Part shown: piece by piece, positions 1-12,298 of the stretch
Position numbering within the stretch: position 1 is the stretch's first letter
Layout of the letters: each line of letters opens with the position of its first letter
Position numbers and translations under genes: made by a program
Notes under the pieces: model-generated
What the model was told of the DNA's origin: nothing
The model's input: only the letters and a program-made list of their open reading frames with translations
Databases searched by the model: none
Assembly: GCA_036245805.1 (NCBI GenBank)
Contig: BTRK01000005.1
Coordinates: 34,515,469-34,579,468 of the forward strand
Direction of reading: 5' to 3'
Length of the DNA: 64,000 bases
Source: Pristionchus mayeri
Taxonomy: Eukaryota > Nematoda > Chromadorea > Rhabditida > Neodiplogasteridae

Positions 1-1302
1 AAGCATGTTTTAGTAACGGCTGTCTGAATATTCAAAATTTAATTGTTGTCGAAATATTGTTTCAACAAGACTCGGGTTTGGCATGCTCCGTGCGAGATCT
101 TCGAGAAATTGGCGATTGATTATAGAGTCGCATCGGTAGAAGTCCAAGGCCGACTTTGCAGATGTTAGAAGAGAGCGGAACCTGCATTATAAGAACAAAT
201 TTTATGAATATTGCAGGTTTTGCTGGCATCAATCGAAATTGATATTTTTTAAATATTTTTCCTCCTTTCTCATCAAACCAGTGAAAGCCTGCGGTAATCG
301 TCAACTCAATTGCCGCATGACAAAACAATTTCATTCCGCTGATAACCTTCCCGTTATTATCCACTCACTTGATTCTTTCCGTTGAAAGTACATCGCATCT
401 GGTAAAATACATGAAAGAAATCTGAGCCGACGAAATAGCTTCGAAAAAGGTGAGAAAATGTTCGTCGATTATCAGCTGGAAATGAGTTGTTTCCACATTT
501 AAAAAAATGTATACTGTTTACTAAAAGCGATGAATATGACTCACATTCTCGAATCGGCAGTATTCAAAATCAAATCTGTTAGGGATTATGAGCAGACTAT
601 CGCTGGGAGGACGACGAGTTGCTTTCGATTCGAAAGTATCCTGGAATAGACGCACAGTTATATACAAGCTGCATCATATTACAACTGCAGACACCGTCCT
701 TCTCAGCTTACTAAGCGTGCACAGTTTGATTTGTGAAAATACTATCGAATTTAGCAGAAATGTCACAAGTATACTTACGAGTTCTCCAAAATTGCAGGGT
801 CCATGAGAATTCCTCAACTTCTCGGAAAATTCCTGCATCGGACATACGAAGCGTAACACGCAAATGCTTGTAGGATGGAACAGAGTGATCGTTACTACAT
901 TATGCCTCTGAAAAATCACCTTCATTTCTCAGGAATCAAATAAAGTATTTCTATCAAACCTGTTGCATGAGTAGGCGAGCATTTGGAGTCGATAGTGCCC
1001 TGGATCTAGCAGCGGCAGCAATTGAACAATTCCTCTTTGAAACCTTAGACATTTCGTCCAGGTCGTTCCTTCAATGGATCGGTATTGTGTCAGTTGGCCA
1101 TTTCCCCCCAAAATGATGACAACTTACTGATCAAGTCGATTGAAAACGTCGAATATGCAGTCATTAGGAAGAATCGACAAACAATCCTCAAATAATAATT
1201 ATTATTTTTTAATAATGCAAAACGAGTTGTAGGAAAGTATTTTACCTGAATTCCGGAAGATTCATCGCTTCCCTCTCGTCTTCGTTTAGGGTTTGATTCC
1301 AT
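1..1302 (-). CDS. F-box family gene A1, 3' part beyond window edge
   Basis: Minus-strand multi-exon gene. Exons read by eye with GT-AG borders: 1302-1246, 1186-1128, 1068-960, 907-779, 640-545, 475-369, 338-279, 181-67. Exon 1 starts MESNPKRRR, a basic nuclear-localisation-like N terminus. Exon 2 encodes LPNDCIFDVFNRLD, which fits the F-box consensus; F-box proteins are adaptors of SCF ubiquitin ligases. The rest is a domain I do not recognise, shared exon for exon with A1', A2, A3 and B1-B3 (for example IIPNRFDFEYCRFEN in exon 5). The last three exons lie left of the window; the matching ones are seen in A1'. All eight exons here keep frame. An upstream in-frame ATG at 1335 exists, but paralogues begin at the 1302 position. 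No substrate can be inferred. Confidence 0.7.
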
Positions 1303-1479
1303 TGACGAGCCCTGTCCTAAATTTGATAGCTGCATTTACAAGTTTGATAGATGCATGTAGCTGGTGGGTACAAACAAACAATTGCATACCAATAAGCACA
1401 TATTAGTTTGAATTTGAAAAAAAAGTAATTCAATCGTGATTGCAATAGGCAAACGAGAAAAATCTGCGCAAACTCAAAC

Positions 1480-1720
1480 TCGCCCACACTATGTTGTTCC
1501 ATGTCCCACATCTAGAGCCGATAATGTATGGTTAGGGAGCGACAAAGAGCGTTAGAGCGCGAGTGAACCCACCGCAGTTCGAACTAGGATAATAGCAAGG
1601 TCATTCTGACTCTCCCTCCTTTGCTCTGACTGTTCCCTCCTGTTATTCTTCCCTCTTTCTCTTGCACTCTCTTGTTCGCCTCAGAGGGGACAATTACCGA
1701 TGCGCGAGGCTTTGAAGGGT
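1480..1720 (-). promoter_or_regulatory. Putative upstream region of A1 with pyrimidine-rich tract
   Basis: This lies 200-400 bp upstream of the A1 start. A block beginning AGAGCCGATAATGTATGG is followed by a CT-rich tract (about 1605-1680) and a CTCAGAGGGGACAATTACC motif. A related block starts at 2209 (AGAGCCGATACTGTATGGGA). Similar purine or pyrimidine tracts precede A2', A3 and B3. A promoter role is inferred only from position and recurrence. Confidence 0.3.
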
Positions 1721-2537
1721 GCCAGCACAGTCCATTAGTGAGCATAATAATTCAGACTTTAGGATGTATAATATTTACTTGTTATGATCTGATAGGTAGA
1801 TCATAATTTGGCGGCAATTGATTGTACCCGAAGTGTGAGTGAAATAAGCTAGAAGATTTTCAGTCCATAGGAAACTTAAAGCCAATGCATGTCGTTATTA
1901 AATATCCAGAATAAGATTATAAAAACAAAACAAAAAATACAAAATTCAAGTGAGTACAGTACACGGACTACGAGAATTGAAACAACACAGACATTTTCCT
2001 TGCACTCGCTACTGTAGTTGAGTATATGGACGAGAACGAAATCCTCCAGAACGAAATAAGCCATTCCACTTTGTTATGTACACATAAATATTATAGTAAT
2101 CCAGATTTCAAAGGATATTCATTACCAAATCCTTACGTAAAAGCGAACTCACACCATTATTTTATGAGTACAATTGAGCCCACACTCTGTTTTTGAATGT
2201 CCCTCACCTAGAGCCGATACTGTATGGGAAGGGAGCGGCAAAGACACTTATAGCATGAGTGTCGCCACAGCTGTTCACTATAGAGTATACTCCGGATCTC
2301 CTTCTTCTCCCCAGTCTGAACCCTCCCTATCCATCACATTTCCCACCTCCTTCGTTCCTATTTGCGCATCGGACCATTGGCACGTCCTTGAATTGTTCCA
2401 ACACTACTTAATTGACGAAGCGAGTAGACAACGAAACCCCGATGATTAGATCGGTGATCATGGGCATGTCTATCTCGGTGTTGCATACATATTCGTGAAA
2501 AATATATATCGATGGAGAATTTTTTCTACTTATAAAT

Positions 2538-5195
2538 TCACTCGTTTCGTTCGTAAAATGTTGATGTAAACATCCAAGGACCGGGAAGATTCCAGGCTCT
2601 TCTTTGAAAGTCGTAGTCAATCGCCCAGCTTGTCCCTGTTAGCTTTATAGCGGCCGGAATTCGATGCACTATTGTCGTGCGTTCTCCCACCTCCTCTAGC
2701 ACTTCCATCTCAGTCTGAAATTAGTTTTGTTGCTATTTATAATATAGTAGGGTTAATATTGTTATGCAGTACGGTCAATGTGAATTAGAGTGCGCAATAC
2801 GGGTAATCGTCTCTTCATTTCCAACACTCTCTCGAGTGTTCGAGTGATCATAGAGCGTGATAAATGAAGAGATAATAACCCGAATTGCGAACTCTAATGG
2901 GAATCTGACCAAATCGTCTTCCTAAAATGCCAAATAGAACCTTCAACTCTATATCAGGATCCAATGCTGATTTGATTTCAGCTTCTTGGAGTTGTCTCGA
3001 TACGAGGAATGACCATGACCATTTTCCATGACCATGACCATTTTCCAACAAGTTTCTGCCTGAGACGTGACTGAATGTAACATTTTAGTGAAATCTACTG
3101 AAGATATATGTTTCTGAATCGTCTTTCACAAAATTTAGTCATTTCATAGTACGTTCCTGACATAATTTCTCATGTACCTGGTAAAAAAACACAAATGAAA
3201 CAATTAAATATGAAACCTGAAGAGGTATCAGGAGAATTTCCGAGTCGATCAGCAGATTATCCATCTTCAGTATTGAAAACAATGCCAGAGTTTCCCCGAA
3301 AGATCGACCCGCGTGAATCAGAGACTAAACACAACACCAAATTGGTCCGGTTACATTTGATGTTGGCGGAAGTTATGCGTGTACTAGTAGCAAAAAAATC
3401 CGATTTAGAATTTAGTTAAAACAAAACCCCATACCGTATCACTAGATCTTGTGATTGCCAGTTTCGGGCTTGTGATACATCGCGCAAAATCTTCCAGAAA
3501 TGTAATGTTAGTTATCGATCCACACTGGTCGAAGTTCAGGGCCGTTGGATTTGATGCGACAAGTGAATGGAATCTCAATAAAAGGTTTATTTGAGCATAC
3601 GGGGAGGTGACAATTGCCCAACTCGTAGCCGTTCGCTTGGAATTTGGCGAAGCAACTTGGGAGTTGTTTCATTGTAACCAGTATGTGCTCCACTACATTT
3701 ACATATGTAGCTCTTGTTACCAGGCGAACTTGCGTTTTACACTTCATCAACGACCAGGGGTTCATGGTCCAAAATTGGCAATTTGAATGGAAAATCATGG
3801 TTAGATAAGCAAAAAATGCCGTAACCAATCGATAACCATTTTACTGGGATAAAGTAGATATTTTCGTACTAGAATATCGATACTCTCTGATTATCTAGCC
3901 ATGATTTTCAACTAAAATTCTCAATTTTGGACCATGAACCCCGGGTCGTTGGTGAAGTGTAAAATTCATGATCGTCTAGCAACAAGAGTTACATATGCAA
4001 ATGTAGCGGAGCATATAGTGGTTACAACGAAATAACTCCCAAGTTACTTCCCCAAATTGCAAGAGAACGGCAACGAGTTGGGCAATTGTCACCCCCCCCC
4101 CCCCCCGAGCATACAATGCCTGTACTCTTATTGGATTACTAGCCCCCAGGAGATCAGGGGGGGGGATGACCATCAACACAAAAGTGTCAATGATTGATTA
4201 TTCTTTCTTGCACTTCGAATCCTATCGTATAGCAACTTTATGCAACCAAATAGGATAACTTCCATATCAAACGTCGTGTATAGCCAACATTGCATACTTA
4301 CTTCGAAATTTGAGTCCACGCGACATCACATGCTGTGAAATACAAGGAAGAGATTTGAGCCGCTGACAGAGCTTCGAAGAAAGTGAGAAAATGTTCGTCG
4401 ATTTGCATCTTCAAATTGAAAATTATATCTAAAAATGTTGCGCATCATTAAAATATTTCAACCACTTTAACTGGATCGAGAACGGGATTTAACTGTATGT
4501 AACTGCCTCACATTTTCGAATCTGCAACTCTCAAAATCGAATCGATATGGAATGATTACAAAGGTGTCGCTAGGACGACGAGCATTAACGTCGTAACTTT
4601 CCTGAAAATATGGAACATTACATATGCATGTTTGCAAAGCATATTGCTTTTAAGCATATTAAAAAAAACACATATTTCTACTCTCCTCCACTTGCGTTCT
4701 CGCTCAGAATAAAAACGAAGTGATTACACAAACATGTATCATACTTACTAGTGTTCCAAAGTTGCAGGGTTTATACGACTTCCTTAGTTTCTCTGCCAAT
4801 TCCCGCATTGAACATTCCAAGTGCAATACGCAAATGTGATTCGCATCGAATAGGGACACCTTGACTTCATTAGGACCCTACAACATTTCTTTGTGATTAT
4901 TTTCCCAATATAAACTGTATAGATCCCTATATTTCCTGACTTGTTGCATGTGAAATCGAGCTTTTGGAATCGCCAGTGCTCTGGATCTAGATGCATCTGC
5001 TATTTCACAATTCAGCTTGTTCACCGTAGATATCTCATCGAGATCGGCCCTTCAATGTATGTCTATTGCGTATTAGGTCATTCACGTTGATAATGTTGCT
5101 CCAAATGCGATTCATAAGGAAAAAATCAACTTACTGGTCAAGTGAAAACATCGAATAGGCAGTCGTTAGGGAGTATCGATAAGGGAAACAACTCC
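2538..5195 (-). pseudogene. F-box family gene A2, 5'-truncated and frameshifted
   Basis: Minus-strand paralogue of A1 with recognisable exons. The F-box exon is near 5190-5135. The exon with IIPYRFDFESCRFEN is near 4610-4512. An exon with FDQCGSI is near 3560, exon 10 is near 3070-2945, and the last exon ends at 2538 with a conserved W/F-rich tail (PWMFTSTFYE). Lesions: the F-box exon lacks about five bases relative to A1 and A3, which creates an in-frame TGA after DVFT. Exon 10 contains a 19-bp tandem duplication (plus strand about 3009-3046) that shifts the frame. The start exon is absent because the duplication ends at 5195. Both coding lesions are also present in A2'. A 0.5-kb palindromic element occupies one intron. 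Confidence 0.65.
3606..4092. mobile_element. Palindromic MITE, about 490 bp
   Basis: The two halves are inverted copies of each other: GGTGACAATTGCCCAACTCG at the left end pairs with CGAGTTGGGCAATTGTCACC at the right. The complementarity continues inward to the centre near 3850 (the TTCATGGTCCAAAATTG block pairs with its inverse near 3925). It has no coding capacity and sits in an intron of A2. It ends against a C run that differs in length between the two duplicate copies. Confidence 0.8.
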
Positions 5196-5275
5196 CAAGT
5201 TACCTCAATAAGTTCCCAGTAAACAGCGCTCCGTTGCGGTTTTGTCGGTTGCGGTTTTGTCACCCCCCCCTCCCC
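5186..5275. mobile_element. Fragment of the same palindromic MITE at the duplication breakpoint
   Basis: AACAACTCCCAAGTTAC... through TTTTGTCACCCCCCCC is a diverged copy of the right end of the 3606-4092 element. It starts within a few bases of where copy 1 stops matching copy 2, so the element end marks the junction of the duplicated block. Confidence 0.6.
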
Positions 5276-7069
5276 CCGAATATTCTAACTTGCTTAGCAC
5301 AGAAAAATAGATCATCTTTGAACACACAACGATAATGAGTGTAGGCACGGACAAGACCAATGTACTTATCTCAACGATTGAGCCGTGGTAACAGATATTT
5401 TATCTTAAAAATCACAATAGTTGGGGAACGGGGAGTGTGGGAATTAGATGAAGAGTGAAGACATTTTTTGTACCCATCCATAATCCGTGTACCATGATCG
5501 CCATGTTGTTATTGCTCATCATTAGATGATGACCATGCGGATGACGGCGCAAGGGTTATATTTGTAGATGTTGTGACAAGAAGAAACCTGTGAGGGACAA
5601 TTTAGTTGGCCGTGGACCAGAGAAGAATATCATGAGTAGAATAAACTTACAGAATGCATGTAGATGTTCCAAAAAAACCCGTTGAATTAATTCACTCGAC
5701 CTCAGCGTTGAATAGGAGTGTTAGTGAGAAGAAGTAGACTTCTGTAGTAGTTTTTTCATAAGTATTCAATAAAAAAATCACAAAGTCAATTATCGATCTA
5801 GAAAATGGCAAGGTGTATCAAAGAGATGGAATGAAAGAGAAGACGGGAGAAAAGAGGAAGGAATAGCCCTCAATACGAAGCTCTGAATCAGAAGGGGAAA
5901 ACGGGGGGGGGGGGGGAGAAGAGAGAATCGCTAATAAAAAAATCGAATTGATTCAAGATGTATAGATAAATCGACTGTACGATTAGTGATGATAAGCACC
6001 GTTTTAGCACCGAAAAGGATTAACACATACAACTGCAAATACAACAATATATTTATTAGTAAGATAACGCAAAAAACAATAATCATAATCATTTCAATAT
6101 TAGCATTGGGAGATCGGACAATCGCATGGGAGTATTGTAGAGAAAATTCGATTCGGCATTTGTATCTCCTATCTGAAAGGTAAGACATGTATATATTTTA
6201 ACATCAATAAATTTCCTGACTTCGATTAGATGAAGTGATTCAAAGTTCTTCATGCACACGCGCCCCCAATCAACTCTGATTGCCGCATATTAGCTTTCTG
6301 GAATTTAAAATGTAAGCATAATCCAAATACCTATAATGCACTTTTAGTCAAAGGAATCTGAATATTTAATCAATATTGCCGATATTCTCTGTAGTGTATC
6401 TCTCCACATTCTTCCGCAGTCCACTCCGATCTCAGCAAAAAAATATTGAAGCTATTTGCTGCAGAATGTTGTAATTTGCGCCCCGCATGTATGATATACC
6501 ATTAAGATTTTCGAAGGTTAAACAATGCTATTAGAATATTCAAAGTCATCTTACTCAGAGTTGCAGCGGCATACATACATTAAATCTTTGTGAATATTTG
6601 CCATGGGAAGATTGAGAAGGTGCAGGCTCTAAAAATATCAATTCGATGGGTCAGAACAATGAACCATTCGTAGTGTGCATGTAACATCAACACTCAGAGG
6701 AGAAAGGGATTACAATAAAGGTTATAAAAAACACTAGCTATGACTACAAGAGTCCGACAAACACATGGGACCAGGGAATGTTGGTGAAAAGTGTGGGGAG
6801 GCGTATTTGTGTCGTAAAAGCCTGGTTCATTTCATGGAAGGAACGAATGTTTGCCCTTCCATGGCAAGGCGAATGGCATGAATGACCCATCTTGCACCTT
6901 CTTCAAGAAGAGTGGTAGGCACGTGTATCGGTAGACCTAGTTTTCACTCAATTTCCCATTACAATGTCTTCTCAAATAAAACGGGGCATCCTGGCTTGGC
7001 CCAACTCTCAATAGGGACTGGTCTGGCTTTACGGATATCTTAAATCGGCCTTCTGTGGGTAGAAATGTA
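5276..7069. other. Intergenic, nothing convincingly coding
   Basis: AT-rich sequence with a purine-rich stretch and a G run near 5820-5930 that resembles the tracts upstream of other F-box genes. Short open frames around 5931-6188 are low-complexity hydrophobic and have no homologue elsewhere in the window. Confidence 0.5.
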
Positions 7070-8332
7070 TCAGGTTGTCAAGAAAGTAATGTTAGATTTT
7101 CAAATTTTCGATTATGCGGTACCCCGTGTTTTGTTGCCGCCTGATTATCATATTGTTATATATGATCTTTGAGTGCTTGTATACTCTTTCCATCGCGCAT
7201 TGGTTCAAGCCTATCCAATAGGTATTGAGGTCACGAGATCAAGACAAAGGTGCATCAACAAAGAGTTCCACGAATTACGTTTTGGACCAAAATCCGTGGA
7301 GAGTTAAGATAGGGCAAATATTATGTCACGGCCGAAAAGTACGACATACGGATACCACAATACAGCATGCGATCCTGGTCCGCTGCGAAAAGCCTGTTAG
7401 AAAATTTATGATCTTGACCCTAACTGAACCTCAACGGAAATATTTATTTCCACAGCGTATGCGGCACATTAGATGGATCGATCTCAAATGTAGTAAATTG
7501 AAAAATATTTCCCATTGTTAACTTACAATTATATTTATATGAACATACAATATTTCTACGAAAACATGCAGCATTCATCACCCTGACATCGAAATTTTAA
7601 CATCGAAATCCGGATATTCGAAAATTTCCTGTTTTCAGGATTGGTGAAAAATCCGAACTTTTGCGCTTAACTGTTAAAGCAACTCTTTACCTATCACTAT
7701 ACGGCTGGGCTAAATCAGGGGTTACCTCCCATTTGGGGAAAAGTATTCATTCACCGAACATCAAAAATCGAAATTTTGACAATGTTGCCCCTTAATCAGC
7801 AATACTGAAAATTTTCTAAAAGCTTTTCTAAAAGCTGAAAAGGCGAGAGTTTAAATGTTTCTCGGTAACATGCAGCAGCATAGTGCACCATGGAAGTGCA
7901 CTCATTTGCATGCCAGTATGAATGTGCCTCGAAGCAAGAAACAATAAAGCTTGAGATGTGATATTTCTGAAAGGTTTGAATTCAATGCTGTTCAACTCGT
8001 GCTATATTAAAGCAGTCATGATCCCAGACATATCATTCAAAAGGTAAGTGATTGGACATATCAATGCACCATATGAGAATGAACAGTCATTTGTTCCCAC
8101 AAAATATGAGAGGCGGAAATTATTTTTACAATTTTTTGTAAATTTCACATTTCTCACAACTTAGATTTCCAGGATATCAAAAAAGCATGGCGCGATTCGA
8201 ACATATGCATATATTGGCCTAGTCAACTCCTAATATATGCTACCGAGCCAGCTTGAGATCTTAAACGAAAAATATTTTAGGCGGGCTCAAACATCATGGT
8301 CCAAATCTAACATTACTTTCTTGACAACCTAA
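7070..8332. mobile_element. Degenerate mariner-like transposon
   Basis: Inverted termini of about 28 bp (AGGTTGTCAAGAAAGTAATG at 7072 and its inverse ending 8330), flanked by TA at 7068-7069 and 8333-8334. The 1263-bp length and termini are typical of autonomous mariners. No intact transposase frame remains. An open frame at 7225-7521 lies where a transposase would be, but I cannot match it to the catalytic domain. Confidence 0.8.
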
Positions 8333-8791
8333 TACTTATGAGGAGTGCTGGCAACTCTTTTCAAAAGTTGCGATAATTCTACTAATCTAGAATACGAACT
8401 CTGCATTGCGGCACGCATGCTAGTATCGAAGCCCGCGAGGCGAAGCTGTGGGGGATCCATACATGGCACTGCACTAACAACTGTATTGTCTGAACGGTAG
8501 TTTTTAATTGCAAGCATATTTTCTGGAATTTTCTGGAATCTTGCCGATTTGCATGATCCGTTTTGAAACAGGAAAAAGTCGAGTTGGTGCAGAATAGACA
8601 TCCTTCGGAGCATTGACCTGATTGTTCGGACAACTGTCAATGGTTCGCTAGCAGGGAAGCAGAATGGGCATTTCGGCACTATTTATCATACACAAAACGA
8701 CATGAATCGAGCTGTCACTTTATACTGACAATGATCATTTAGCGATTAAGCCGCCTATTGATTACAATAACATTGGCTGTTTTTTTCCATT
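8333..8791. other. Left flank of BEL insertion; possible minus-strand exon
   Basis: A 116-codon minus-strand frame covers 8679-8329 and begins MPKCPFCFPASEP, with a CxxC-like start. It could be part of an exon of a gene interrupted by the retrotransposon, but I find no paralogue in the window and no clear splice partner on the far side of the element. Noncoding is equally possible. Confidence 0.2.
8787..8791. other. Target-site duplication CCATT, left
   Basis: CCATT directly precedes the left LTR and recurs at 14351-14355 directly after the right LTR. A 5-bp duplication is the usual size for BEL/Pao insertion. Confidence 0.9.
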
Positions 8792-9570
8792 TGTAGCGAA
8801 ATATCACTTCGTTACTATTAATTCATTCAATTATAATCAATTATCAATAAACAAATCAATTTAAATATTTCAATAATAAATAAAATCAGTCATCAATCAT
8901 ATTTCTCGTTCACAACTACCGTAATCTCTCACTCCTTCCACTGATCACTCTGGTCACTTGGAACGGTCCCGCTGCAGAATGTCCCATGCGGAAATTCAGG
9001 CTCACCTACAGTATGCCACTGGGTGCCTACATTTCCGGGCCTCGATTCTTGCTAGCGTTGAAGAAGTTTCTCTACGTTCACGTCGCTTTTTTCTTCCATT
9101 TTCTTCATTCATTCATTTCGTAACTAGGCTCACTTGCCTAGTCATTCATGCTAGCTGTCCTGCGAACCGTCGCGAGCTAGTTCATCGTTCTATTAGCTGA
9201 GCACATCGATTTGCGAGCTATATCATCGTCTTTTCGTTCATTTTCCGTCATATTTCACTTTGTCATCATTTCATCACTCAGGGCCCGCAACCCCTGGGTC
9301 TCATCTCTCCACCACCGTCACCAAGCTGGGATTTAAAGAGAGCCCGACACCAACTGGGTCTCATCTCGACTCCAGCTTTCACCTACACTAAAGGTACATT
9401 TCATTCCCTTCCAGTCAATCAATAACCCCGATAAACAACCCTATTCCCATCTGTGATCTACCCCATTCTTTCGTGTTTCCCTTGTGAATTAAAGTAAATA
9501 AATTGCTTTTATTATCACACCTTGTCCATTGCATACCATAAAAAGGAATCTAACAATAGATTTTCCTACA
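8792..9570 (+). repeat. Left LTR of BEL/Pao element
   Basis: 779 bp, starting TGTAGCGAAATATCAC and ending TTTTCCTACA, so TG...CA termini. It contains an 80-codon frame also present in the right LTR; the frame is non-functional in my view. It is 7 bp longer than the right LTR because of GCAACCC near 9287. Confidence 0.95.
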
Positions 9571-9754
9571 TGGTGCAATCGACCACTCAATTCGAACCCA
9601 AGAGCTAAACCGTCCGCGTGGCAATCACCTTTCAATCACTGAACCACTTCCCAAAGCACCCAACCACTTTCGCTCACTTTCACTTTCGCTTATTTTAAAA
9701 CCAATCACCATTTCTTTCGCACTTCCTCCCACTGTCACAACTCGCACTCGCAAA

Positions 9755-11540
9755 ATGGGTGACATTTTCGCATCTAAATTCTCCACAGAGTACAATCAAC
9801 TGTATCCCCTGCTTGATCAAATCAAACCAGTCTTCGAGAAAATCGACAGCGAGACTGACAGACTGTTCGAAGTCACAACCCCGAACGAAATCAAATCACT
9901 GATCGCCGATATGGCCCATACCTTTGTCGAGGCCGATCAAATAATCTCAGATTACAGTGCAGTGATTTCGACGATCGACGGGAAGATCAGCAAGATGGCA
10001 AAGAAGAATGAGACCAAAGATGCAGCGGCCAAGGAGAGGGAACACCTGGAGAAACTGGACGAGGAAGCACACGGACCAAGCAACCTGCCGATGGGAGCCG
10101 TGGGTTTATCTTCTCTCTTGAAAAAGAAAGAGTCAAAATTCAATAGCGTGCAATCCCGCTCAATCAGTCGCGTCAACGCGCAATTGTCGGTTGGTTCCGT
10201 TTTTTCCACCCCCACTTTCGCTGACCAGGGCACAATTTCTAATCAGTCATCCCCTCAGTCTTCCCCTCCAGCGCCAAACCAGCAGGCACTCACTGGGTCT
10301 CAAACTTTTGTCACTCAGCATCAACCCACCAGTGCACAAAACATGCCGCCAAGCACTGCGAGTCTCAATAGTCCCTCATCCACGCACGCTTTTGCCAATA
10401 ACACTAGGGACTCATTGCTTACTCATGGTTCAGAATCCAGCGCCAACATTTCATCATCGGTTCAGTCACCCTCTCCGATCGATTCGGCTTTGCATAGACC
10501 TAGTCTCTCACTTCCTCCGATCAAACTTGAGACATTTGACGGTAGTGACATTACGCGCTGGCCATCCTTCAAGCACCAGATCAAGTCCCTCATTCTGAGT
10601 CAGCCGCACTTCAACGATGTTGAAAAGGCATTCCACTTGCGTTCTTGTCTAAGAGGGAGAGCATACAATCTAGTAGCATCCCTTCCCGTTCAGGATAATT
10701 TCCTCACTCAGATTATCGATCGACTCGAATCATTGTACGGTCACCAAGACCTTGCACACACGCAGCTTGTTAATACATTGCGCACAATTAGAGCAAAGTC
10801 ACATGCGATAGATGATCAGCTTTCTGCAGTTCAGTCCCTTATCAACGTTGCATATTCGATTCACGGAAAGTGGGGCGTAGATTCACTTCTTCACCAACAG
10901 GAAATTGCGAGTTGCATTCATCCCAAGTTCATCACTTTCGTAACGGACTCACAGTGTCCTACCCTTTTGTCAGCTCTTCAACTCATCGAGAAAGAGTTGA
11001 TCAAGGATCAGAAGAACTCAATGACAATTAGTGCTATCACCAATCGGCACCAGCCTTCCTTCAATTCGCCGACCCACTCTGTGCCACCTCCGCACAAGGG
11101 CAATCAGATCACACCACCCAAGCATAAGCCACTTGGGTCTCAGTATCCGTCCACTCTCAACCACTCAAGGAAGATTCCACTGTGTGTATTCTGTGGCACA
11201 CACCAGTACAGTAGAGAGTGCGCTCGTGTTACCTCAGTCAAGGAGAAGAAAGAGATTCTTAAGAACAAATCACTTTGCTTTTCTTGCTTCTCACCCAATC
11301 ACTCTTCTGAGGACTGCTACAAATCGTGTCCCCATTGCAAGGCTAAGCATCACAAGTCCCTCTGCACCAAGCAGTCTCCCCCTAACCGGTCTGGCGTACT
11401 CTCATTCACTGCTAGCCAACCCATTCAGCTCAACAGCAGGTTGTTCACTGCACCTGTCGTGCTAGCCAACGCAAGCGCGCATAGAAGCTTATACGCTAAC
11501 GTACTACTCGATACCGGTGCACAAGTATCTCGCAGTCTAG
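9755..11540 (+). pseudogene. BEL/Pao Gag and protease start
   Basis: Open frame from the ATG at 9755. An N-terminal helical region is followed by a Ser/Pro/Gln-rich linker, then a domain beginning LPPIKLETFDGSDITRWPSF that is typical of Pao Gag (DUF1759-like). Cysteine/histidine knuckles follow (CVFC, CFSC, CPHCKAKHH; about 11180-11370). The protease active-site motif LLDTGAQ occurs at about 11505-11525. Shortly after it the frame runs into antisense-like filler because the next bases belong to integrase in a different frame. Gag normally packages the element RNA in cytoplasmic particles. Confidence 0.85.
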
Positions 11541-12298
11541 TCTTTCTACTAGACTCACACACCTTGAAGTGGTTTCATCACTGCTTCCATCTGCATTCAT
11601 CCACGCATTTCGCCGCTTCTGCTCACGTAGAGGAACGCCACAGAGAATCACCTCGGACAAGGCTACCACTTTCAAGATGGCAAGCACACTGCTATCAAAG
11701 TCTGACATCGACCAGGGTCTCAGTACACTTTTTTCCTCACTAGGAATCACTTGGAACTTCACTACTGCCCATTCCCCATGGAAAGGCGGTGTGTACGAGA
11801 GAATCATCAAATTCATCAAGGACTCTTTCTCTCGATCCATTGGGAGGAAAAAGCTGACTAGCGACGAGTTCGAGACGGTTACTTGCGAAATCGAAGCACT
11901 ACTCAACTCGCCCACTCACTTACGATTCCTCAGACGATGTTAGGTCTTTCTCTTGTCCCATCCTCAGACCTATCGATCTCATACTGCCCAGTTCCCTCCT
12001 AGGTTGCTCACTCACCCTCACTGATAGTGACGATTACATCCCTCCAGAGGAGGAGAACTCAAGCAGAGAAGCAGCAATCAAGCAGCTCAGACGATCAATA
12101 AATATCGTTGATTCATTCTGGCAGAGATGGCATAGCGAGTATCTTTCCACCCTCAGAGACTCAGGCAATAAGTCCTCCGACCCACTCCAGTCAAACCGCT
12201 CATCCACAACCATTCCCAAACTCGGTTCTATTGTCCTAGTCGTAGACGAAAGTGGCACCACCCCAAGGTCATCCTGGAAGATGGCAAAGATTCTTTAA
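11541..12298 (+). pseudogene. BEL/Pao integrase remnant and C-terminal domain
   Basis: A frame beginning near 11560 carries RRGTPQRITSDKATTF, with the second catalytic Asp of the DD-E core, and HSPWKGGVYERIIKFIKD, with the catalytic Glu. After a frame break near 11940 the sequence continues with a Trp-containing region (FWQRWHSEYL) like the DUF5641 tail of Pao polyproteins, ending at TAA 12296-12298. The first catalytic Asp and the zinc-binding N terminus were removed together with RT and RNase H by the internal deletion. Confidence 0.85.

Larger units (their letters stand above)
1..5195. repeat. Long direct duplication, copy 1 (partner 15711-20893)
   Basis: Base 1 matches base 15711 and the match runs, with an offset of 15710, to about 5195. 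I saw only four substitutions (1705, 3084, 3397, 4974) plus different lengths of the C and G runs near 4092 and 4157. The left boundary is outside the window. The right boundary is abrupt and falls in the first intron of gene A2, where copy 1 switches to a fragment of a small transposon. The copy carries A1, A2 and their shared upstream region. Confidence 0.95.

Noticed and set aside
10191..10598. 135-codon frame overlapping Gag, and the antisense frames at 9952-10233 and 11496-11915
   Set aside because: These are shadows of the Gag and integrase coding sequence in other frames.
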